Assembly (NCBI GenBank): GCA_945902805.1
Contig: CAMDMZ010000005.1
Coordinates: 1-64,000, forward strand
Source: Propionivibrio dicarboxylicus
GTDB lineage: Bacteria > Pseudomonadota > Gammaproteobacteria > Burkholderiales > Rhodocyclaceae
Length of the DNA: 64,000 bases
Direction: 5' to 3'
Shown piece by piece: positions 33,166 through 41,922 of this stretch. Under the pieces are notes generated by a model. It worked only from the letters and a program-made list of their open reading frames with translations, was not told where the DNA came from and made no database searches. Position 1 is the stretch's first letter. Each line of letters opens with the position of its first letter. A program made the position numbers and the translations under genes.

Positions 33166-33223
33166 CTGCGGTTGCATGTCCCCCGAATCCCCAATTTCCA
33201 TCTTTGCCCACGGAGTCCCCAAC

Positions 33224-34534
33224 ATGAATCTGCCAATGAAAGCCCTTTCGCTTTCCGTAATCGCTGCTGTTGCCATGATCGGCTGCGGCAAAGAAGCCCC
33301 ACCCCCGGCGCCGGCTGTACAAGCTCCGCCTCCGGCACCGGTGGCCACCGTCGTCAAGATCGGTAGCGTTGCTCCGCTGACCGGCGGCATCGCCCACCTG
33401 GGTAAAGACAACGAAAATGGCGTGCGTCTGGCAATCGATGAAGCCAACGCAGCCGGCATCAAGATCGGTGGCAAGCCGATCAAGTTCGAAGTGATGGCAG
33501 AAGATGACCAGGCCGATCCGAAGATTGGCAACACCGTCGCCCAGAAGCTGGTCGACGCCAAGGTCGCCGGCGTGGTCGGTCACCTCAATTCCGGTACCAC
33601 CATTCCCGCCTCGGCTATCTACAACCAGGCCGGTATCCCGATGATTTCCGGTTCCGCCACCAACCCTGCATTGACCGAACAAGGCTTCAAGGGCGTGTTC
33701 CGCGTGGTCGGTCGTGACGACCAGCAAGGTCCTGCCGTCGGCAATTACCTCCTGATGAACAAGCCGAAGGTTGCCGCCGTGATCGACGACGCCACCGCCT
33801 ACGGCGAAGGCCTGGCCAACGAAGTCGAGAAGACCCTCAAGGCCGCTGGCGTGAAGGTGTTGCCGCGCGAGAAGGGCACCGACAAGACGGTGGACTGGAA
33901 AGCCGTGCTGACCAAGATCAAGGGCAAGAAGCCTGACGCCGTGTTCTTCGGCGGCATGGACGCCACCGGCGGTCCGCTGCTAAAGCAAGCCCGCGAACTC
34001 AAGATCGACGCCGTGTTCTCGTTTGGTGACGGTGCCTGTACCGACAAGATGGCCGAACTGGCTGGCGCTGCGGCTGAAGGCCTGATCTGCTCGCAAGCTG
34101 GTATCCCGGTGCAAGCCTCGGGCAAGAAGTTCCTCGACGCCTACAACGGCAAGTTCAAGATCGCTCCGATCCTTTACTCGCCCTTCACCTATGACGCTGC
34201 CAAGATGATCATTGCCGCCATGCAGAAGGCTGACTCGGTTGAGCCCGCCACCTATCTGCCAGCTCTGGCTGCACTCGACTATACCGGCGCCAGCGGCTCG
34301 ATCAAGTTCGACGCCAAGGGTGACCGCAGTGATGCCGAGATGACGATCTTCACCTTGAAGGAAGGCAAGATCACCCCGCTCGCCATCATCAAGGGTGGCA
34401 AGTCGATGACCGTGGATGAGTATGCCGCCGCCAGCGCACCGGCTGCACCGGCAGAAGCACCGGCTGCCGCACCGGCCGCTGCTGCACCCGCCGCCGCTCC
34501 CGCTGCACCGGCAGCTCCGGCACCGGCCAAGTAA
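33224..34534 (+). CDS. livK: Branched-chain amino acid ABC transporter, substrate-binding lipoprotein
   Basis: 436 aa from MNLPMKALSLSV; the frame is open upstream, but this ATG has a GGAG site and gives a lipoprotein signal (AAVAMIGC lipobox). The mature protein is a LivJ/LivK periplasmic binding protein: KIGSVAPLTGGIAHLGKDNE, GVVGHLNSGTTIPASAIYNQ, FRVVGRDDQQG and the ATGGPLLKQ region. It should bind leucine, isoleucine, valine or similar compounds. Two features are odd: a Pro/Ala linker just after the lipid cysteine and a 37-residue C-terminal Ala/Pro tail not usual in LivK. It is separated from livH by an intrinsic terminator, so it is probably made in excess. Confidence 0.92.
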   Translation: MNLPMKALSLSVIAAVAMIGCGKEAPPPAPAVQAPPPAPVATVVKIGSVAPLTGGIAHLGKDNENGVRLAIDEANAAGIKIGGKPIKFEVMAEDDQADPKIGNTVAQKLVDAKVAGVVGHLNSGTTIPASAIYNQAGIPMISGSATNPALTEQGFKGVFRVVGRDDQQGPAVGNYLLMNKPKVAAVIDDATAYGEGLANEVEKTLKAAGVKVLPREKGTDKTVDWKAVLTKIKGKKPDAVFFGGMDATGGPLLKQARELKIDAVFSFGDGACTDKMAELAGAAAEGLICSQAGIPVQASGKKFLDAYNGKFKIAPILYSPFTYDAAKMIIAAMQKADSVEPATYLPALAALDYTGASGSIKFDAKGDRSDAEMTIFTLKEGKITPLAIIKGGKSMTVDEYAAASAPAAPAEAPAAAPAAAAPAAAPAAPAAPAPAK

Positions 34535-34552
34535 GACTCAGGTAGCAAACCA

Positions 34553-34587
34553 ACGGGGAAGTCGCCAGGTGCGGCTTCCCCGTTTTT
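34553..34587 (+). terminator. Intrinsic terminator/attenuator between livK and livH
   Basis: ACGGGGAAG pairs with CTTCCCCGT and is followed by TTTTT. Located just after livK, it would reduce read-through into the transporter genes and set a high binding-protein to permease ratio. Confidence 0.8.
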
Positions 34588-34604
34588 CAGACTGACACTT
34601 TCCC

Positions 34605-35591
34605 ATGGATATCCTGCTCCAGCAGATCATCAACGGCCTGACCACCGGTAGCGTCTACGCCGTGGTCGCACTGGGCTACACCATGGTCTATGGCGTCATC
34701 CAGCTGATCAACTTTGCCCATGGCGAAGTCGTGATGATCGGCGCGATGGTGGCCTTCACCATCATTACCGCGTTGGCTGGCACCGCGATGCCGCCCACCT
34801 TTATCGTGCTGGCCGGTGTGCTGGCCGCGATTCCCGTCTGCATGGGCATCGGCTATTCGCTCGAACGCATCGCCTATCGGCCCTTGCGTCATGCGCCACG
34901 ATTGGCACCGCTGATCACGGCGATTGGCATGTCCATCATTTTGCAGCACATTGCACTGCTGATCTGGGGCCGCAATCCACTGGCTTTCCCACAGATTATC
35001 GACAATCCCAGTTTCAACATCGGCGGCGCTGCCATCAGCGGCGTCCAGATTGCCATCATCATGCTGTCATTGCTGATGATGGGGGGCTTATCCTGGTTCG
35101 TTTATCGCACCCGTTTCGGTATTGCGATTCGCGCCACCGCTGAAAATGTCCATGTCGCCGGGCTGATGGGTATAAACGCCGACCGCGTTATTGCCGCTAC
35201 CTTCGTTATCGGCGCCGGTCTCGGTGCGGTCGCTGGCGTCATGTTCGGCACCTATTACGGCATTGCCCACTACACGATGGGTTTTACGCTCGGTTTGAAA
35301 GCTTTTTCGGCTGCCGTGTTAGGCGGCATCGGCAACTTGCCGGGCGCCATGGTCGGCGGCATCCTGCTCGGCCTGGTTGAGGCGCTTGGTTCTGGCTACA
35401 TCGGCGATTTGACCAACCTCTGCCACTGGCCGGGCGCGACAAGCTGGATGGGTGAGCGCTGCGCCAATGGTGCGGATTTCGTGGTCTTTGGTTCCAACTA
35501 TCAGGATGTGTTTGCCTTCCTGATGCTGATCCTGGTCCTGGTGTTCCGTCCTTCCGGATTGCTCGGCGAACGTGTTTCGGAGCGCGCATGA
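34605..35591 (+). CDS. livH: Branched-chain amino acid ABC transporter, permease LivH
   Basis: 328 aa, about eight membrane helices. The start MDILLQQIINGLTTGSVYAV and the YTMVYGVIQLINFAHGEVVM segment are LivH signatures, and RATAENVHVAGLMGINADRV is the cytoplasmic EAA-like loop that contacts the ATPases. It contributes half of the membrane channel with LivM. The stop overlaps the livM start (ATGA). Confidence 0.95.
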   Translation: MDILLQQIINGLTTGSVYAVVALGYTMVYGVIQLINFAHGEVVMIGAMVAFTIITALAGTAMPPTFIVLAGVLAAIPVCMGIGYSLERIAYRPLRHAPRLAPLITAIGMSIILQHIALLIWGRNPLAFPQIIDNPSFNIGGAAISGVQIAIIMLSLLMMGGLSWFVYRTRFGIAIRATAENVHVAGLMGINADRVIAATFVIGAGLGAVAGVMFGTYYGIAHYTMGFTLGLKAFSAAVLGGIGNLPGAMVGGILLGLVEALGSGYIGDLTNLCHWPGATSWMGERCANGADFVVFGSNYQDVFAFLMLILVLVFRPSGLLGERVSERA

Positions 35592-36658
35592 TGAATCCGC
35601 TGAAAACATTGAGCAGGCGCGAGAAACTCGGACTGCTGTTGATTGCCGGAACACTGCTGGTGCTCCCGTTTATGTTGGCGACAGTGGGAACGGCGTGGGT
35701 TCGCATCACCAATTTTGCCGTGTTGTTTGTGTTGCTCTCGTTGGGTCTGAACATCGTCGTCGGTTTTGCCGGTTTGCTCGACTTGGGCTACATCGCCTTC
35801 TTCGCGGTTGGTGCCTATGTGTATGGTTTGCTGGCGTCACCGCACTTCGGCATCCATCTGCCGTTCTGGGTCATCCTGCCAATCGGTGCCGCCGTTGCCG
35901 GCCTGGCCGGCGCCATACTCGGGGCACCTACTTTGCGTTTGCGCGGCGATTACCTCGCCATCGTGACGCTGGGTTTTGGCGAGATCGTCCGGATTTTTAT
36001 GAACAACCTGTCGAATCCGATCAACCTGACCAATGGCCCTAAGGGCATCAATCGGATTGACCATTTTCAGATCGGCAATGTCAATTTTGCCGGCACGGAT
36101 ACGTTTTTCGGCTTGAACTTCAGCGGGCCAATCAAGTATTACTACTTCCTGCTGGTGGTACTCATGGCGGTGATCATCATCAATCGCCGCCTAAAGCATT
36201 CACGTATCGGCCGCGCCTGGGTGGCCATTCGCGAAGACGAAGTCGCTGCCAAAGCGGCCGGCATCAATACGCGCAATATCAAGCTGCTGGCCTTTTCCAT
36301 GGGCGCCACTTTTGGCGGTGTTGCCGGCGGCATGTTCGCGGCGATCCAGGGTTTCGTCAGCCCCGAAAGCTTCATCCTCAACGAGTCCATCATGGTCTTG
36401 GCGATGGTCGTGCTGGGTGGCATGGGCAACATCTGGGGTGTGATTGCTGGCGCCGTGTTGCTGTCCTTCATGCCCGAAGTGCTGCGCTACACGGTGGAGC
36501 CGGTGCAACACGCTCTGTTTGGCAAGATGCTGATCGATCCTGAAGTATTGCGCATGCTGATCTTCGGTTTTGCCTTGGTCCTGACCATGCGCTTTCGTCC
36601 CGCCGGTCTGTGGCCGGAGGCACTCCATCGCCGTGAAATGACCGAGAACAGAACATGA
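35588..36658 (+). CDS. livM: Branched-chain amino acid ABC transporter, permease LivM
   Basis: 356 aa membrane protein. LGLNIVVGFAGLLDLGYIAF and GAPTLRLRGDYLAIVTLGFG are the conserved LivM blocks, with AIREDEVAAKAAGINTRNIK as the ATPase-contact loop. It pairs with LivH. ATGA overlaps at both ends couple it to livH and livG. Confidence 0.96.
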   Translation: MMNPLKTLSRREKLGLLLIAGTLLVLPFMLATVGTAWVRITNFAVLFVLLSLGLNIVVGFAGLLDLGYIAFFAVGAYVYGLLASPHFGIHLPFWVILPIGAAVAGLAGAILGAPTLRLRGDYLAIVTLGFGEIVRIFMNNLSNPINLTNGPKGINRIDHFQIGNVNFAGTDTFFGLNFSGPIKYYYFLLVVLMAVIIINRRLKHSRIGRAWVAIREDEVAAKAAGINTRNIKLLAFSMGATFGGVAGGMFAAIQGFVSPESFILNESIMVLAMVVLGGMGNIWGVIAGAVLLSFMPEVLRYTVEPVQHALFGKMLIDPEVLRMLIFGFALVLTMRFRPAGLWPEALHRREMTENRT

Positions 36659-37425
36659 GTGAGGTTCTGCTCGAAGCCCGGAACATTGGCAAGCGCTTCG
36701 GTGGCGTTCAAGCCCTGAAGGACGTGTCGCTGACCATTCGTCCGCGCGAGATCTACGGCCTGATCGGCCCCAATGGCGCTGGCAAGACGACCCTGTTCAA
36801 TGTCTTCACCGGTCTTTATCCGCGTGATGGCGGTGAAGTATTGCTGAACGGCAAACCGCTGTCGCTGGAAAGCCCGCATACCGTCGCGGCGGCTGGCATT
36901 GCCCGAACCTTCCAGAACATTCGTCTCTTCAACAACATGACGGCCATCGAAAACGTCATGGTCGGTCGCCATGTGCGGACCAAGGCCGGCGTATTTGGCG
37001 CCATCCTGCACACCCGTGCCGAGCGTGCCGAAGAGGCCGCGATCCGCCGTCGTGCAGAGGAACTACTGCATTACGTAGGGATCGCCGATCGCGCCCATTC
37101 GCTCGCCCGGCACTTGTCTTATGGCGATCAGCGCCGGCTCGAAATCGCCCGTGCGTTGGCCACAGACCCCATTCTGCTGGCGCTCGATGAACCCGCTGCC
37201 GGTATGAACGCCACCGAAACCGTCGCCCTGCGTGCGCTCATCGAAGGCCTGCGCAATGATGGTCTGACTGTGCTTTTGATCGAGCATGACGTCAAACTGG
37301 TGATGGGACTTTGCGATCGTGTCGCGGTGCTCGAATACGGCCAGAAGATCGCCGAGGACGTGCCCGAAGTTGTCCGTGCCAACCCTAAAGTCATCGAGGC
37401 CTATCTTGGCACAAGCGCTCATTGA
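36655..37425 (+). CDS. livG: Branched-chain amino acid ABC transporter, ATPase LivG
   Basis: 256 aa ABC ATPase. Walker A GPNGAGKTTLFNVFTG, Q-loop ARTFQNIRLFNNMTAIENVM, signature LSYGDQRRLEIARALA (YGDQ in place of SGGQ, normal for LivG), Walker B LLALDEPAAGMN and the H-loop LLIEHDVKLVM are all intact. It energises uptake together with LivF. Start overlaps livM by four bases; its 3' end overlaps livF by 20. Confidence 0.97.
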   Translation: MSEVLLEARNIGKRFGGVQALKDVSLTIRPREIYGLIGPNGAGKTTLFNVFTGLYPRDGGEVLLNGKPLSLESPHTVAAAGIARTFQNIRLFNNMTAIENVMVGRHVRTKAGVFGAILHTRAERAEEAAIRRRAEELLHYVGIADRAHSLARHLSYGDQRRLEIARALATDPILLALDEPAAGMNATETVALRALIEGLRNDGLTVLLIEHDVKLVMGLCDRVAVLEYGQKIAEDVPEVVRANPKVIEAYLGTSAH

Positions 37426-38119
37426 GGCCCTGAATCTGGAGGTGCATTACGGCGGCATTGCGGCCGTCAAAGGCATCTCGTTCGCTGTCGAAGAAGGTGA
37501 AATGGTCTGTTTGATCGGCGCCAACGGCGCTGGCAAGACGTCCACTCTGAAAGCCTTGGCGCGCATGATTCCAGCACGCGGCGAGATTCATTACGGCAAG
37601 GAGCGTATCGACGGTACGCCTGGCTATGATCTGATCCGCAAAGGCTTGGCGTTGGTGCCCGAAGGGCGCGGCATCTTTGCCCGCCTGACAGTGGCTGAAA
37701 ATCTTTCCATGGGCGCCTACCATCGCAACGACACCGCTGATATCGCAGTCGATCTGGACAAGATCTACGTCATGCTGCCGCGTCTCAAGGAACGCGCCGC
37801 GCAGGTGGCCGGCACGCTTTCCGGTGGCGAACAACAGATGTTGGCCATAGGCCGCGCCCTGATGGGCCGCCCGAAATTGCTGTTGCTCGATGAACCGTCC
37901 ATGGGCTTGGCACCGCTGATGGTGGAAAAGGTTTTCGAGGTGGTGCGCGACGTCGCTGCCCAAGGCATGACCGTCCTATTGGTCGAACAAAACGCCAAGT
38001 TGGCTTTGGAGTTGTGTTCTCGCGGTTATGTCATGGAAAGTGGGTCGATCACGGTTGCCGACACGGCGGCCAACCTATTGGCCGATGAACGCGTACGCGC
38101 CGCCTATCTCGGCGAGTAG
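37406..38119 (+). CDS. livF: Branched-chain amino acid ABC transporter, ATPase LivF
   Basis: 237 aa if started at the TTG six bases after a GAGG ribosome binding site; this lies inside livG, and no ATG is available at the homologous position. Walker A GANGAGKTSTLKALA, signature LSGGEQQMLAIGRALM, Walker B LLLLDEPSMGLAP and H-loop VEQNAKLAL are present. Second ATPase of the transporter. A split repeat copy follows its stop codon. Confidence 0.94.
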   Translation: MAQALIEALNLEVHYGGIAAVKGISFAVEEGEMVCLIGANGAGKTSTLKALARMIPARGEIHYGKERIDGTPGYDLIRKGLALVPEGRGIFARLTVAENLSMGAYHRNDTADIAVDLDKIYVMLPRLKERAAQVAGTLSGGEQQMLAIGRALMGRPKLLLLDEPSMGLAPLMVEKVFEVVRDVAAQGMTVLLVEQNAKLALELCSRGYVMESGSITVADTAANLLADERVRAAYLGE

Positions 38120-38123
38120 GTCG

Positions 38124-38175
38124 AAAAAGTCGTGACCGAAGGGAATCCCCTTTTCGGGAGTGCTGGCGGGACGGC
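38124..38175 (-). repeat. Dispersed 25-bp repeat, copy 9, interrupted by a 27-bp insert
   Basis: AAAAAGTCG (38124-38132) and GTGCTGGCGGGACGGC (38160-38175) together make a perfect reverse copy. The intervening 27 bases contain CCGAAGGG and CCCCTTTTCGG, which can fold back on each other. Confidence 0.8.
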
Positions 38176-38212
38176 GCAAGCGCGCTGACATCAGCCACAC
38201 GCATACCTGACC

Positions 38213-38458
38213 ATGGGAACCATTGGCCTCGAACAAGAACACCGCTCCGATTTCGAGCTGCGCAGCATTTTCGTCGAGGCCTACGAGCTGGTCGCGCCCT
38301 TTCTTGACACCGAAGGTCGTTGGATTTCGCTGGCACATGAGTACCTGGCCCACGATGCCATGGCGCAGCGTTTCCCCGATGTTGCCGAGATGCGACTGTT
38401 TGCCGTGCTGGGCAGCATCGCCAGTGTGCATGCCACCGGGCGTCGTCCGGTCGACTAA
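38213..38458 (+). CDS. Small conserved hypothetical protein
   Basis: 81 aa, acidic, with no signal peptide or membrane helix: it starts MGTIGLEQEHRSDFELRSIF and holds LAHEYLAHDAMAQRFPDVAE and LFAVLGSIASVHATG. I do not recognise the family. Frame and codon use look coding (GC-rich third positions). Its stop overlaps the convergent reductase gene by four bases. Confidence 0.6.
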   Translation: MGTIGLEQEHRSDFELRSIFVEAYELVAPFLDTEGRWISLAHEYLAHDAMAQRFPDVAEMRLFAVLGSIASVHATGRRPVD

Positions 38459-39462
38459 CTGCCTGGCGTAGCGAAGCTAAACGAATCGGCGAAAAACTCC
38501 GTGGCGGGTAATCCCGCTGCGATGTAGTCAGCCCGTGCCGCATCGATCATGGCCGGCGCGCCGCAGGCATAGACCTGAAATGCGGAAAGATCGGTGTGAT
38601 CTTCGAGCACAGCCCGATGCACCAGACCGCGCCGCCCATCCCAGTTTTCATCGGAAAGCACCGGCACATAGCGAATATGCGCATGCGCCGCTGCCCATTG
38701 CGGCGGTAGCGCCGACAAGTACAGCCCGGCCTGGTCACGTGCGCCCCAATAGATCGTCATTGGCCGCGTAATCCCGGTGTGAATCGCGTGTTCGGCAATC
38801 GCCTTGATGGGTGCGAAACCGGTACCGCCGGCGAGCAGGATGATCGGTTTCTGTGATGACTCGTCAAGAAAGAAACTGCCCAGCGGTCCCTGAAAGCGCA
38901 GAATTTCCTTTTCTTTCATGGTGCCGAACACATGGCCGGTAAATTCACCGCCCGGCACATGACGCACATGCAGTGTGACCAGTTCATCATCGTGCGGGGC
39001 GTTGGCAATCGAGAAGGCGCGGCGTTTGCCATCCTTGAGCATGAATTCGATGTATTGACCGGCGAGGAACTGCAAGCGCTCGTTGGTCGGCAGACGCAAG
39101 CTCATCACAATTACATCATCCGCCACACGTTCGAGCTTATGCACCCGACAAGGCAGGATTCGGATCGGAATATCCTTGGCGGCGCCCACTTCGCGACATT
39201 CGAGGGTGACATCCGAACGTGCCGTGGCGCAGCAGAAGAGGGCCATGCCGGCGGTGCGTTCGGCGGCAGGAAGCGCGCTGTCCTGCACCTTGCCGTGATC
39301 GATTTCACCGTCCAGGACCTTGCCCTTGCAACTGCCGCAGGCGCCGTTGCGGCAACCGTAGGGCAGCGTGAAGCCGGCGTCGAGCGCGGCTTGCAGCAGC
39401 GGAGTATCGGCGTCTGCGGTGAATGTATGCCCGCTTGGGCGCAAGGTGACCGTGAATGCCAT
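38455..39462 (-). CDS. 2Fe-2S ferredoxin/flavin reductase (CDP-6-deoxy-glucoseen-reductase-like)
   Basis: 335 aa from MAFTVTLRPSG; a TTG five codons upstream is a weaker alternative. Residues 1-90 are a plant-type 2Fe-2S ferredoxin with CRNGACGSC and a later CC, residues 100-200 an FAD-binding barrel (RAFSIANAP), and residues 210-335 a NAD(P)H domain (LLAGGTGFAPIKAIAEH, YACGAPAMIDAARADY). This is the class often annotated as CDP-6-deoxy-delta-3,4-glucoseen reductase in betaproteobacteria, but no sugar genes are nearby, so it more likely feeds electrons to an unidentified oxygenase or reductase. Confidence 0.85.
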   Translation of the reverse strand: MAFTVTLRPSGHTFTADADTPLLQAALDAGFTLPYGCRNGACGSCKGKVLDGEIDHGKVQDSALPAAERTAGMALFCCATARSDVTLECREVGAAKDIPIRILPCRVHKLERVADDVIVMSLRLPTNERLQFLAGQYIEFMLKDGKRRAFSIANAPHDDELVTLHVRHVPGGEFTGHVFGTMKEKEILRFQGPLGSFFLDESSQKPIILLAGGTGFAPIKAIAEHAIHTGITRPMTIYWGARDQAGLYLSALPPQWAAAHAHIRYVPVLSDENWDGRRGLVHRAVLEDHTDLSAFQVYACGAPAMIDAARADYIAAGLPATEFFADSFSFATPGS

Positions 39463-39476
39463 GAGATAATCGTCCA

Positions 39477-40355
39477 ATGAGAAATTTGTTGATTGTCGGT
39501 TGCGGTGACGTCGTGCGGCGGGCCTTGCCGGTGCTTCTACAACGCTGGCGCATTATCGCGCTGGTACGCCATCGTGACGCATTCCTCGACGCCTTAGGCG
39601 TACGCCAGATTGTCGGCGATCTGGATCAACCGCAAACTTTGCACCGCCTGGCCGGCATCGCCGACGCCGTAATCCACAGCGCGCCGCCGCCGGGTACGGG
39701 TAACGGCGATCCGCGCACACGGCGCCTGATTGCGGCGCTGAAACGTGGCAAAACTTTGCCGCGCCGCCTGGTCTACATCAGCACCACCGGGGTTTATGGC
39801 GATTGCGCGGGCGACTGGGTGCCCGAATCGCGGCCACGCCGCGCAAAATCGCCACGCGCCACGCGGCGTGTCGATGCCGAGCAACAATTGCGTGCCTGGG
39901 GCGCGGGTGGTCACTGCCAGATGGGCATTCTGCGCGCGCCTGGTATTTACGCTGCCGATCGACTCCCGCTGGAACGTCTGCACAAGGGTTTGCCGCTGCT
40001 GCATGCCAGCGAAGACTCGCACACCAACCATATCCATGCCGACGATCTGGCCCGGGCTTGCATCGTCGCCCTGCATCGTGGCGGCAACTGCCGCAGCTAC
40101 AACATTTGCGACGATTCGACGCTGCCGATGGGCGAATGGTTCGATCTACTGGCCGACAGCTTTGGCCTGGCGCGTTCGCCACGCGTCTCACGGGCCGAGG
40201 CCGAACGGGTGTTGCCGGCGATGCAATGGTCGTTCATGCGCGAATCCCGGCGCCTGCTGAATGTCCGCATGAAGCGCGAACTCAAACTCCAACTGCGCTA
40301 TCCGACCGTCGTCGATGGCGTCCACGCGGCAAGGAAATCCTCATGCTCTGGCTGA
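39477..40355 (+). CDS. NAD(P)-dependent epimerase/short-chain dehydrogenase-like protein
   Basis: 292 aa. Rossmann start MRNLLIVGCGDVVRRALPVL, then an extended-SDR pattern: HSAPPPGTGN, LVYISTTGVYGDCAG (the Tyr of the YxxxK motif is present, but the lysine is replaced further on) and ILRAPGIYAADRLPLERLHK with HTNHIHADDLARACI. Enzymatic specificity is unknown. The start lies 14 bases from the divergent reductase ATG. Its 3' end overlaps the HemJ-like gene by 13 bases. Confidence 0.85.
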   Translation: MRNLLIVGCGDVVRRALPVLLQRWRIIALVRHRDAFLDALGVRQIVGDLDQPQTLHRLAGIADAVIHSAPPPGTGNGDPRTRRLIAALKRGKTLPRRLVYISTTGVYGDCAGDWVPESRPRRAKSPRATRRVDAEQQLRAWGAGGHCQMGILRAPGIYAADRLPLERLHKGLPLLHASEDSHTNHIHADDLARACIVALHRGGNCRSYNICDDSTLPMGEWFDLLADSFGLARSPRVSRAEAERVLPAMQWSFMRESRRLLNVRMKRELKLQLRYPTVVDGVHAARKSSCSG

Positions 40356-40759
40356 AAGCCTTTCATATCGTCTTTGTTGTTAGCTGGTTTGCCGGCCTGT
40401 TTTATTTGCCGCGCATTTTCGTCAATCTGGCTATGATCCCGGCGGATAGTACCGCCGAGCGTGAGCGCTTGTTGCTGATGGCAAAGAAGCTCTACAAATT
40501 TGTCACGCCGATTGGCGCGCTGGCAGTGATTCTTGGTCTTTGGCTCTGGTTTGGTTTCGGCTTTTCCGGCGGCTGGCTGCACGCCAAAACCACGCTGGTG
40601 ATTGGCCTGATCGGTTATCACGTCTGGTGCGGCATGCTGCTGAATGAATTCGCCAGCCAGAGCTCGATCAAAAGCCATGTCTGGTTCCGTTTTTTCAATG
40701 AAGTCCCGGTGCTCACGCTGCTCGCGATCTGCATCCTTGTCGTGGTAAAGCCATTTTGA
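40343..40759 (+). CDS. hemJ: HemJ-like protoporphyrinogen oxidase (CopD family membrane protein)
   Basis: 138 aa from MLWLKAFHIVFVVSWFAGLF, with AAGGA seven bases upstream. The histidine in the first helix (KAFHIVFVVSW) and the FYLPRIFV motif, plus the lysine in helix 3 (HAKTTLVIGLIGYHVW), are hallmarks of HemJ, which oxidises protoporphyrinogen IX in many proteobacteria lacking HemG/HemY. Four hydrophobic segments. Its TGA overlaps the TTG of the next gene. The frame is open far upstream through the SDR gene, but only this start fits the family. Confidence 0.88.
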   Translation: MLWLKAFHIVFVVSWFAGLFYLPRIFVNLAMIPADSTAERERLLLMAKKLYKFVTPIGALAVILGLWLWFGFGFSGGWLHAKTTLVIGLIGYHVWCGMLLNEFASQSSIKSHVWFRFFNEVPVLTLLAICILVVVKPF

Positions 40760-41904
40760 AACTTCAGTTTTTTGCGCCCTGCCCACGCGGGCTTGAGGCC
40801 TTGCTGGTCGAGGACTTCGTCGCGGCCGGCGCCGCCGATGCAACGTCGGTGCCGGGCGGCGTGTCGGGTAGCGGTGATTGGGCCACGATCTACCGCATCA
40901 ACCTCGAATCGCGCATTGCCACACGCGTCTTGTGCCGTCTCGCCAGCGCCGACTATCGCAACGAGGCCGACATCTATCGCCTCGCCTACGAGATCGACTG
41001 GGCCAAGCATTTTGCCGTGGAGCGCAGCATTCGCGTTTATGTCACCGCGATCCGCTCGCCGCTGAAAAGCCTCGAGTTCATCACGCTCAAGGTCAAGGAC
41101 GCTGTTTGTGATCGCTTCCGCGCCGACAGCGGACAACGGCCAAACGTAAATACCAAGAATCCGGACGTGCGCATCCATCTTTTCCTCACTGATCGCAGCG
41201 CCACGCTCTACCTCGACACCTCGGGCGAACCGCTTTACCTGCGCGGCCACAAACTGGCTAAGATCGGCGCCCCGCTGAAAGAAAATCTCGCCGCCGGAAT
41301 ACTGAGGCTTTCCGGCTGGACACCGGAGAAGCCGCTGCTTGATCCGATGTGTGGCAGCGGCACTTTTCTGCTCGAAGCCGCCCAGATCGCGCTCGATGAC
41401 GCCCCTGGGCTTTCGCGTGAACCGGGTGAATTTGGTTTTGAACGTCTCGCCAGCTTTGATCCGGGGCTCTGGCGGCATCTGCAACGCGAAGCGGCCGAAC
41501 GTCGCCGTGAGGCCTCGACCCTGGCTATTTTTGGTAGCGACAGTGCCGCTGATGCCGTCGCCCGTAGCCAGCAAAACCTCGCCCATGCCGGTCTTGATCG
41601 ACTGATTCGTGTCGAACGCGTCGATCTGCTAAAGCGTACCGCACCAACCCCGAGCGGAGTGATGGTGACCAATCCGCCCTATGGCGAGCGGCTCGGTACG
41701 GAAGATGAACTGGCGGCGTTCTATCCGCCGCTGGGCGACGCCTTGAAGAAGAATTTTCCCGGCTGGAGCTGCTGGCTACTCTCGGCCGACACGCGCCTGC
41801 CCAAACTGCTCGGCTTGCGTGTCGGGCGCAAAATCCCGCTCTACAACGGGCCGCTGGAGTGCCGTCTGTACAACGTGGATATCGTTGCCGGCTCGGCGCG
41901 ATAA
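40756..41904 (+). CDS. THUMP-domain class I RNA methyltransferase (RlmL/YcbY N-part type)
   Basis: 382 aa from a TTG that overlaps the hemJ stop. Residues 1-160 hold a ferredoxin-like/THUMP RNA-binding region (FFAPCPRGLEALLVEDF, then YVTAIRSPLKSLEFITLK), and residues 165-382 the methyltransferase: PLYLRGHKLAKIGAPLKENL, LLDPMCGSGTFLLEAA and the catalytic VMVTNPPYGERLG (NPPY). These enzymes make m2G on 23S rRNA, but the exact target is unclear. Residues about 61-67 (RLASADY) are encoded by a segment identical to 21 bases of the repeat consensus. Confidence 0.9.
   Translation: MKLQFFAPCPRGLEALLVEDFVAAGAADATSVPGGVSGSGDWATIYRINLESRIATRVLCRLASADYRNEADIYRLAYEIDWAKHFAVERSIRVYVTAIRSPLKSLEFITLKVKDAVCDRFRADSGQRPNVNTKNPDVRIHLFLTDRSATLYLDTSGEPLYLRGHKLAKIGAPLKENLAAGILRLSGWTPEKPLLDPMCGSGTFLLEAAQIALDDAPGLSREPGEFGFERLASFDPGLWRHLQREAAERRREASTLAIFGSDSAADAVARSQQNLAHAGLDRLIRVERVDLLKRTAPTPSGVMVTNPPYGERLGTEDELAAFYPPLGDALKKNFPGWSCWLLSADTRLPKLLGLRVGRKIPLYNGPLECRLYNVDIVAGSAR
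40934..40954 (+). repeat. Dispersed repeat, copy 10 (inside THUMP methyltransferase)
   Basis: The first 21 bases of the consensus match exactly, then the T-run is replaced by ATC. Read in frame as CRLASADY, a different frame from copies 1 and 4. Confidence 0.7.
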
Positions 41905-41922
41905 GTCGACGGCCGGAATTCC

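Larger units (their letters stand above)
32913..33223. other. Intergenic region upstream of the liv operon
   Basis: Divergent gap of about 310 bases between the DUF748 gene and livK. It contains a dispersed repeat copy and a probable sigma-70 promoter, both listed separately. I see no further gene in it. Confidence 0.7.
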
